From: VFJZ01 sp046598415
GTDB taxonomy: Bacteria; Actinomycetota; Thermoleophilia; Gaiellales; F1-60-MAGs149
Length of the DNA stretch: 28,361 nt
Assembly (NCBI GenBank): GCA_046598415.1
Contig: JBKJIG010000091.1
Span: 1 to 28,361, forward strand
Direction of reading: 5' to 3'
The notes beneath the pieces were generated by a model. That model saw nothing but the letters and a program-made list of their open reading frames with translations, ran no database searches and had not been told where the DNA came from. The number at the start of each line of letters is the position of its first letter. Position 1 is the first letter of the stretch. Positions 23,120 through 28,361 of this stretch are shown here, piece after piece. The translations under genes and the position numbers were made by a program.

Positions 23120-24433
23120 ATGACCGATCTCGCAGCAGCGATCGCCGCCGAGGTGGGCGGTAACGCGCCCGGCTCCCGCACGGGACCCGGGTCGTTGCCG
23201 TCTGCGCCGGCCGATCCGCTGGCTGCGGCGATCGCGGCCGAGGTGGGCGGCAGCGTTCCGGCGGCCGCCGCTCCGGCCGCCAGCGCGCCGGCGGCTCCCG
23301 GGCCCGCGGGATCGCGGCCGGGCGCGGGTCGCGTCCGGGTCGCCGTGATCGGCGACGAGGGCGTCGCAGCGGCCACGGCCGGGCACCTCGCGCTGCTGGG
23401 GTTCGACACGGCGTGGACGTCACCGCGGTCGGCGGCGCTGGCGCCGTACGCGAACGGCGTGGAGCTGGTCGGGCTGGGCACCGGCCGGCCGCAGCTGGTG
23501 GCGAGCCTGGACGAGGCGATCCGCGGTCGCGACCTGATCCTGCTCTGCTGCCACGCGACCGAACACGCCGCCTACGCGGCGCTGCTCAGCGGCTCGCTGG
23601 CCGACGGCCAGGTCGTCGTCCTGACGCCGGGCCGCACCGGCGGCGCGCTGGAGTTCGCCGAGGTGCTCCGGGCCCACTGCACCGCCGCCCGCGTCGTGGT
23701 GGGAGAGACCGAGACCGCCGTCTACACGCCGGCCGGCCGCGGTCCGGGTCGCATCGAGATCCTGGTCGAGAAGGCTGAGATCCGCGCGGCCGCGTTCCCG
23801 GCCACCGACAACGGCGCGCTGCTGGGACTGCTGCGGCAGCTCTACCCGCAGGTGGCCGAGGCCGAGAACGTGCTCGACACCTCGATCAACAACGTGGGCG
23901 GGGTCGTGCACCCCGCCGCGATGCTGCTCAACTCGTACGCCACCGAGCGCGCCGCCGCCGGCGAGGCGCTCGTCTACTACCGGGACCAGGTCAACCCGAC
24001 CGTCGCGAACCTCGTGATGGAGCCGCTCGACGCCGAGCGGGTCGCGGTCGGCAAGGCGCTCGGCCTGCGGCAGGTGCTGACCTTCGGCGAGTGGTCCGCC
24101 GCGTGCTTCGGCCATGCCGCCGGCTCGATCCGCGAGACCGTCGCCTCCAACCCGTCCTACGCCGGGTTCGGCGCGCCCCACCACCTGCTCGCGCTGGGCT
24201 TCGTCGACGACGAGGTGCCGAACTCGCTGGTGCCGCTGTCGGAGCTCGGGCGCCTCGTCGGCGTGCCGACGCCGATGACCGACTCGCTGATCGACCTCGC
24301 CGCCGCGATGCTGCGCATCGACTTCCGGCGCGGCGGCCGCACGCTCGAGCGGCTCGGTCTGGGCGGGCTCGATCGCGAGTCGCTCCTCCACCACGTCAAC
24401 ACCGCGCGCACCCGCGTGCCGATCGGAGTCTGA
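23120..24433 (+). CDS. Opine dehydrogenase-family protein with duplicated N-terminal encapsulation peptides
   Basis: In this 437-residue protein, residues 4-14 and 34-44 carry the same 11 residues LAAAIAAEVGG, an amphipathic helix typical of BMC targeting peptides. Pro/Ala/Gly-rich linkers (15-31 and 46-70) follow each copy. From residue 71 a Rossmann domain is followed by the octopine/nopaline dehydrogenase helical domain, with NNVGGVVHPAAMLLN (His264) and LDAERVAVGKALGL. Family members reversibly join or split an amino acid and a carbonyl compound through a secondary amine with NAD(P). The dinucleotide motif is unusual, GDEGVA where GxGxxG is expected. In this operon a likely role is oxidative splitting of an N-alkyl-glutamate to glutamate and an aldehyde inside the shell. 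Family assignment is by motif; the reaction is inference. Confidence 0.82.
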   Translation: MTDLAAAIAAEVGGNAPGSRTGPGSLPSAPADPLAAAIAAEVGGSVPAAAAPAASAPAAPGPAGSRPGAGRVRVAVIGDEGVAAATAGHLALLGFDTAWTSPRSAALAPYANGVELVGLGTGRPQLVASLDEAIRGRDLILLCCHATEHAAYAALLSGSLADGQVVVLTPGRTGGALEFAEVLRAHCTAARVVVGETETAVYTPAGRGPGRIEILVEKAEIRAAAFPATDNGALLGLLRQLYPQVAEAENVLDTSINNVGGVVHPAAMLLNSYATERAAAGEALVYYRDQVNPTVANLVMEPLDAERVAVGKALGLRQVLTFGEWSAACFGHAAGSIRETVASNPSYAGFGAPHHLLALGFVDDEVPNSLVPLSELGRLVGVPTPMTDSLIDLAAAMLRIDFRRGGRTLERLGLGGLDRESLLHHVNTARTRVPIGV

Positions 24434-24438
24434 GAGAG

Positions 24439-26058
24439 ATGGCCAGCAGCGAGGGCTCGATCAAGCAGGCCGCCGATCTCGCCATCAAGGCGCACGCCGC
24501 GGCGCAGGTCTGGGCCGAGGCCACGCAGGCCGACGTCGACCGCGTGACGCAGGCCATGGCCGACGCCGGTCACAACGCCGCCGCCCACCTGGCCGAGATG
24601 GCGCACGCCGAGACGGGCTACGGCCGCGTCGACCACAAGACTTTCAAGAACATCTTCTGCACGCGCCAGTATCTGGACGCGATCCGCCACATCCCGACCG
24701 TCGGCGTGATCGCGAGCTACCCCGAGCGCGGCGTCACCGAGATCGCCGAGCCGGTCGGCGTGGTGGCGGGCCTCGTGCCCGTCACGAACCCGACCGCGAC
24801 GACGCTCTTCTACGGCATCGCCTGCGTCCGCGCGCGCAACGCCGTCGTCAACGCCGCACACCCGCGCGCCGTGCGGACGATCGCCGAGACGGCGCGCATC
24901 CTGGACGAGGCCGCCACCGCCGCCGGTGCGCCGCCGAACCTGATCACGGCCATGACCGAGGTGTCGATCGAGGGCACCCAGGCGCTGATGGCGCACTACC
25001 GCACCGACCTGGTGCTGGCCACCGGCTCGCGGCCGATGGTGCTCGCGGCGTACTCCTCCGGCAAGCCGACCTACGCGGTGGGGCCGGGCAACTCGCCGTC
25101 GTGGGTGCACCGCTCGTGCGCCGACCTGGGCGAGGCCGCGGCCGGCATCCTGGCGTCGAAGACGTTCGACAACGGCACCGCGTGCGCGTCGGAGCAAGCC
25201 GTCATCACCTGCACGACGATCGCCGACCGCCTGCGTGAGGAGTTCAGTGCACGCGGTGGTTATTTCTGCACCGATGCAGAACAGGAGCAGCTGTCGAAGC
25301 TGCTGTTCCCCGGCGGGCCGGGCACGTCGTTCAACGTCGAGATCGTCGGGCAGCACGCCACCCGCATCGCCGAGATGGCGGGGCTGAGCGTGCCCGCCGG
25401 CACCCGCGCCCTGATCGTGCGGCCGGCCGGCGTCGGGCGCGAGCACGCGCTGTCGCACGAGCTGCTCTGCCCCGTGCTGAAGTGGTACGCCGTGGCGACG
25501 GAGGACGACGGCCTCGCCACGGCGACCGCCCTGCTGAAGTACGGCGGCGACGGCCACACCGCGGCGATCTGGGCCGAGGACCAGGCGATCATCGCCCGGT
25601 ATAGCCGCGTGCCGGCGTACCGCATCCCCGTCAACAGCCCGACGCTGTTCGGCGCGATGGGCTTCACGACCGGCTTCATCCCGTCGTTCACGCTCGGCAC
25701 CGGCACCATCGGCGGCGCCATCTCGTCCGACAACATCGGGCCGCACCACCTGATCAACCGCAAGCGCGTCGGGCTCGTCCAGCGCAACTGGCGCGACGCC
25801 GGCATCGGCGAGGACCTGCCGGCGAGCTTCCGCCAGCCGGTTGCGGCGGCGCCGGCCGGCGTTGCCCCCGCCCCGCCCGTGCCCGCCACGTCCGCGACGG
25901 CGCACCTGGCACTGCCGCCGCTGCCCGCCGCCCAGGCGGCGCTGATGTCGGGCGCCGCGCCCGTCCACACCGCTCCCACCGCTGCACCGCGCGCCCCCGC
26001 GCCCACCGACATCGAGACGATCGTGCGTGAGGCGATCGAGGAGGTCATCGCCCGATGA
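24439..26058 (+). CDS. CoA-acylating aldehyde dehydrogenase with C-terminal encapsulation peptide (EutE/PduP/AdhE-N type)
   Basis: This 539-residue protein has the catalytic Cys249 in KTFDNGTACASEQ, the cofactor segment AVGPGNSPSW (213-222), VTNPTATT near 116 and the C-terminal SDNIGPHHLINRK, all as in CoA-dependent acetaldehyde/propionaldehyde dehydrogenases. These convert an aldehyde, NAD and CoA to acyl-CoA. After the enzyme domain come about 57 Ala/Pro-rich residues (466-522) and a final amphipathic helix TDIETIVREAIEEVIAR (523-539), a classical C-terminal encapsulation peptide, so the protein is predicted to be lumenal. It lies 5 bp after the opine-dehydrogenase gene and overlaps the BMC-T gene by ATGA. 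Sulfoacetaldehyde dehydrogenases belong to the same broad group, so the aldehyde is not fixed by sequence. Confidence 0.92.
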   Translation: MASSEGSIKQAADLAIKAHAAAQVWAEATQADVDRVTQAMADAGHNAAAHLAEMAHAETGYGRVDHKTFKNIFCTRQYLDAIRHIPTVGVIASYPERGVTEIAEPVGVVAGLVPVTNPTATTLFYGIACVRARNAVVNAAHPRAVRTIAETARILDEAATAAGAPPNLITAMTEVSIEGTQALMAHYRTDLVLATGSRPMVLAAYSSGKPTYAVGPGNSPSWVHRSCADLGEAAAGILASKTFDNGTACASEQAVITCTTIADRLREEFSARGGYFCTDAEQEQLSKLLFPGGPGTSFNVEIVGQHATRIAEMAGLSVPAGTRALIVRPAGVGREHALSHELLCPVLKWYAVATEDDGLATATALLKYGGDGHTAAIWAEDQAIIARYSRVPAYRIPVNSPTLFGAMGFTTGFIPSFTLGTGTIGGAISSDNIGPHHLINRKRVGLVQRNWRDAGIGEDLPASFRQPVAAAPAGVAPAPPVPATSATAHLALPPLPAAQAALMSGAAPVHTAPTAAPRAPAPTDIETIVREAIEEVIAR

Positions 26059-26681
26059 GCCAGAGCCAGGAGTTCTCGATGCGGGCGTTCGCCTACATCG
26101 ACTCGATGCAGCCCGAGTTCGCCGCCTACGTCGGGGCGACCGTCGCCGGCTCGCCGCCGGTCGCCGGGATGGCGGAGCTGTGGATCGAGGTCGCGCCCGC
26201 CAACGAGGCGTTCCGCCTGATGGACGTGGCGCTGAAGGCCGCCGACGTGCAGCCCGCGACGCAGTACATCGAGCGCGAGTTCGGCCTGCTCGAGCTGCAC
26301 TCGTGGAGCCAGTCGGAGGTCAAGGCCGCGGCCGACGCGATCTTCGCCGTCACGGGCCTGACCGAGAACGACCGCGTGCGTCCGAAGCTCGCCTCGTCGC
26401 AGGTGGTCACGAACGTCGACCCGTTCCAGGCGCAGCTCATCAACAAGATGCGGCGCGGGTCGCTGCTCGTTCCCGGCCAGACGCTGCTGATCATGGAGGT
26501 CGAGCCCGCCGCGTACATCACGCTGGCGGCGAACGAGGCCGAGAAGGCCGCGGCGATCTCGCAGATCTACGTCTCGAACGTCGGGCGCTTCGGGCGCTAC
26601 TTCGCCGCCGGCTCCGACTCCGAGATCGAGGCGGCCCGGCTGTCCGCGATCGCGGCCATCGAGGCGGCCGGGAAGGCCTGA
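26055..26681 (+). CDS. BMC-T tandem-domain shell protein, EutL-like (probably permuted)
   Basis: This 208-residue protein has two related halves. ELWIEVAPANEAFRLMDVA (41-59) parallels LLIMEVEPAAYITLAANEA (144-162), and each is followed by a helix, a loop and a second helix. The second half resembles the EutL segment TYIAADEATKQA, suggesting circularly permuted BMC domains that trimerise into a pseudohexamer, often with a larger, gated pore. It probably passes bulky substrates or cofactors through the shell, which would suit an N-alkyl-glutamate or CoA species. The start overlaps the aldehyde dehydrogenase stop. The assignment as BMC-T is firm; the permuted subtype is less so. Confidence 0.85.
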   Translation: MSQSQEFSMRAFAYIDSMQPEFAAYVGATVAGSPPVAGMAELWIEVAPANEAFRLMDVALKAADVQPATQYIEREFGLLELHSWSQSEVKAAADAIFAVTGLTENDRVRPKLASSQVVTNVDPFQAQLINKMRRGSLLVPGQTLLIMEVEPAAYITLAANEAEKAAAISQIYVSNVGRFGRYFAAGSDSEIEAARLSAIAAIEAAGKA

Positions 26682-26866
26682 TGGCCAACTCGCTCTTCGA
26701 CCCCGAACACTCGGCGCTGCTGGCAGAGCAGTCCCGCGTCCGCTCGGTGGTGCGGCGGCTGCTCTGGGAGGAGTACCCGTCGCACGCGTCGCCGCGCGTG
26801 GTCGAGGGCGTCTGCCGGATCGTGTTCCGGCGGCTCGGTATCGAGGGCAAGGGGCGGCTGCGGTGA
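26681..26866 (+). CDS. Small unknown protein (61 aa) inside the BMC operon
   Basis: I do not recognise this gene. It encodes 61 residues, rich in Arg, with LLWEEYPSHASPRVVEGVC and a basic end GKGRLR; there is no signal peptide or membrane segment. It starts at an ATG overlapping the BMC-T stop (TGATG) and ends in a TGA overlapping the GTG of the next gene, so it is translated as part of the operon. Its codon use looks like its neighbours, with GC-rich third positions. A small adaptor or assembly factor that binds cargo tails to shell tiles is possible but not shown. Confidence 0.7.
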   Translation: MANSLFDPEHSALLAEQSRVRSVVRRLLWEEYPSHASPRVVEGVCRIVFRRLGIEGKGRLR

Positions 26867-27966
26867 CCACCGTCGCGGTGATCGGGGCCGGCATGGTCGG
26901 GTCGTCGACCGCGATGCGGATCGGCGAGGCGCGGCTGGCGGACCGGATCGCGATCGTCGACGTGCGCGAGGGCGTGGCGCAGGCGATGGCGCTCGACATC
27001 ACGCAGGCGCTCGCGGCCGCCGGCAACGACGCGCGCTGCGTCGCCGGCTGGGCGGCGGTCGGCGGCGCCGACGTGGTGGTGCTGACTGCGGGGCTGCCGC
27101 GCAGCCCGGGTCAGAGCCGCGCCGACCTGCTGGCCGTGAACGGCAAGATCGTGGTCGACTGCTGCCGCGAGATCCGGCACCGCGCGCCCGACAGCGTCGT
27201 GGTCGTGGTGACGAACCCGCTGGACGAGATGACCGCGCTGGCGCAGCGCGCGCTGGGATTCCCCGCGAGCCGCGTGATCGGCATGGCCGGCACGCTCGAC
27301 TCGGCCCGGTTCCGCGCTGCCATCGCGGCCCGGCTCGACGTGCCGGCGTCGAAGGTGGAGGCGCTCACGCTCGGCTCGCACGGCGAGGCGATGGTGCCGG
27401 TGCCGCGGCTGTCGACGGTCAACGGCCGGCGCCTCACCGAGCTGCTGTCCGAGGCCGAGATCGAGCAGCTCGCCGAGCACACGCGCGAGGGCGGCGCCGA
27501 GATCGTGCGCCTGCTCGAGCGCGGCTCCGCCTGGTGGGCGCCGAGCGCCGCGATCCTCGACCTCGTGCGCTCGATCGTGCGGGACGAGCGCCGCGTGCTG
27601 CCGGTCTGCGCGATGTGCCGCGGCCAGTTCGGCATCCGCAACACCTACGTCGGCGTGCCCGCGCGCCTGGGCCGCGACGGCGTGGCCGAGATCGTCGATC
27701 CGGGCCTCACCGCGGCCGAGGTGGCGGGCCTGCGCGCGGCGGCCGAGCAGATCGCCGCCCGAGTGGGCGATCTGGACGCGATCCTGGGGGCGGATCCGGC
27801 GCCGCCACCGCCGCCCGAGGTGGCCGAGGGACAGCTCCGCGTCGGCGTGCGCGACCTGGCATACGAGTCTCGCATCCGCACCGAGGCACGCCGTGCGTTG
27901 GCCCGCGAGGGCGCGCTGCACCGCCTCGACGACGTGGTGGCCGCGGCGCTACGCCGCGTGCGTTAG
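26863..27966 (+). CDS. Malate/lactate dehydrogenase-family enzyme with C-terminal BMC-targeting-like tail
   Basis: This 367-residue protein has a normal LDH/MDH domain to about residue 310. It contains GAGMVGS, an aspartate after beta-strand 2 (IVDVREG, NAD preference), the active-site loop GLPRSPGQSRADLL with Arg80 where malate enzymes have Arg and lactate enzymes Gln, TNPLDEMT, TLDSARFR and the catalytic His173 in LGSHGEAMVP. Then come a proline linker (PAPPPPPEV, 312-320) and about 47 residues with helical, amphipathic segments ending HRLDDVVAAALRRVR, resembling an encapsulation peptide. It starts with GTG overlapping the previous stop. In the shell it could regenerate NAD by reducing oxaloacetate or another 2-oxo acid, taking the place of the alcohol dehydrogenase of other metabolosomes. 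Confidence 0.87.
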   Translation: MTTVAVIGAGMVGSSTAMRIGEARLADRIAIVDVREGVAQAMALDITQALAAAGNDARCVAGWAAVGGADVVVLTAGLPRSPGQSRADLLAVNGKIVVDCCREIRHRAPDSVVVVVTNPLDEMTALAQRALGFPASRVIGMAGTLDSARFRAAIAARLDVPASKVEALTLGSHGEAMVPVPRLSTVNGRRLTELLSEAEIEQLAEHTREGGAEIVRLLERGSAWWAPSAAILDLVRSIVRDERRVLPVCAMCRGQFGIRNTYVGVPARLGRDGVAEIVDPGLTAAEVAGLRAAAEQIAARVGDLDAILGADPAPPPPPEVAEGQLRVGVRDLAYESRIRTEARRALAREGALHRLDDVVAAALRRVR

Positions 27967-28361
27967 CGACGCGAGGATCTCGGCGGAGCCGGCCGGGCTG
28001 CGCTGGGTGCGTTTGCGCTTGGTGCCGCGGTTGTGGATGGGGTCAACAGCGGTAGGTGATTGTAGAAGATGAGTCGTTTCGGCGCTTGCGATGGGTGACT
28101 TCTGCGTAGGAGCTACAGGCCTCCGCGCCTGCCTCGAGTGCGCGGAACGGACGCTCCGAACCCGCACTCAGCCGCAGGCCAAAGGAGCAACACGCCGCGG
28201 ATCGCCGACGAAGGCATACGCGGGTGCAGGCGTGGCTGCATGTTGCCCCCGTCGGATGCCGCGAACAGCCGCAAGCGCGGAGGCGACAGGGGGACGTCTC
28301 AAATGCCAGGTGATGACCTCAGTCCATCAAGGACCCGGCAAAGCGCAAGTCAAGTCTCGTT
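27967..28361. other. Unassigned 3' stretch with hairpins and different base composition
   Basis: No gene is recognised. Composition changes from the very GC-rich operon to a more mixed sequence near 28030-28110. A hairpin pairs GTGCG-CGGA with TCCG...CGCAC at 28138-28167, and CAGGC/GCCTG pair just before it. A plus-strand frame is open from 28091 to the edge but its translation looks non-protein-like. It may be the start of a structured RNA, an intron or a decayed mobile element continuing beyond the window. Confidence 0.4.
27983..28003 (+). terminator. Possible terminator hairpin after the BMC operon
   Basis: GCGGAGCC and GGCTGCGC can pair (7 bp with one G-G mismatch) around a five-base loop, 16 bp after the last stop codon of the operon. 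There is no T-run, so function is uncertain. Confidence 0.3.

Noticed and set aside
22488..27966. A carboxysome
   Set aside because: There is no RuBisCO, carbonic anhydrase or CsoS2/CcmM. The acylating aldehyde dehydrogenase points to a catabolic metabolosome.
28091..28361. Plus-strand frame open to the window edge
   Set aside because: The translation is rich in Cys, Arg, Ala and Thr with no recognisable pattern, and the DNA folds into hairpins, so it is more likely non-coding.

Overview
The window is very GC-rich, densely coding bacterial DNA that uses ATG, GTG and TTG starts and has many stop/start overlaps (TGATG, ATGA, GTGA). Several genes have a TAnnnT-like -10 element only 6-8 nt before the start codon, which implies leaderless mRNAs. 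With the FCD-type GntR regulator and the codon use, this suggests a high-GC Actinomycetota, possibly a Thermoleophilia-like lineage. No rRNA or marker gene is present, so the taxonomic guess is inference. I saw no tRNA, rRNA, CRISPR array or intact mobile element.

Left part (1-17.4 kb): catabolic genes in short divergent or convergent units. On the minus strand, an AMP-forming acyl-CoA ligase is followed by hydantoinase/oxoprolinase subunit A, a 39-codon linking frame and the first 36 codons of subunit B. Next come a lone FabF-like ketosynthase, an amidase divergent from a gamma-glutamyl hydrolase (PuuD-like) plus glutamine synthetase-family ligase pair, and a 967-bp geneless convergent gap with repeated short motifs. 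These are followed by a sugar-acid-type IlvD/Edd dehydratase with a non-canonical M24 protein, a zinc alcohol dehydrogenase, a glutathione S-transferase, a SelA-like PLP enzyme, a PPOX-fold protein and an MSOX-like flavoprotein oxidase.

Right part (17.4-28.0 kb): one compact plus-strand operon of twelve genes, and the main interest here. A GntR/FCD regulator sits behind a striking inverted repeat overlaid on two mirror-image promoters. It is followed by three separate glutamate-synthase-like subunits (class II amidotransferase, GXGXG, FMN/Fe-S), laid out as in N-methylglutamate synthase MgsABC, and a GlnA/GmaS-like gamma-glutamyl-amide ligase. Then come bacterial microcompartment (BMC) genes: a BMC-P pentamer, a BMC-H hexamer, an opine-dehydrogenase-family protein with two tandem N-terminal encapsulation-peptide-like helices, a CoA-acylating aldehyde dehydrogenase with a C-terminal encapsulation peptide, an EutL-like BMC-T, a 61-residue unknown protein, and a malate-dehydrogenase-like enzyme with a proline-linked C-terminal tail.

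Working model (inference): a primary amine is gamma-glutamylated by the ligase in the cytosol and converted by the MgsABC-like complex to an N-alkyl-glutamate, which is a secondary amine of the opine type. Inside the shell, the opine-dehydrogenase-like protein splits this to glutamate plus an aldehyde, the acylating dehydrogenase makes an acyl-CoA, and the malate-dehydrogenase-like enzyme re-oxidises NADH. This would be an amine-degrading metabolosome in which glutamate acts as the carrier. I do not recall a characterised BMC with this cargo set. No phosphotransacylase, acyl kinase or canonical signature lyase is seen in the window.
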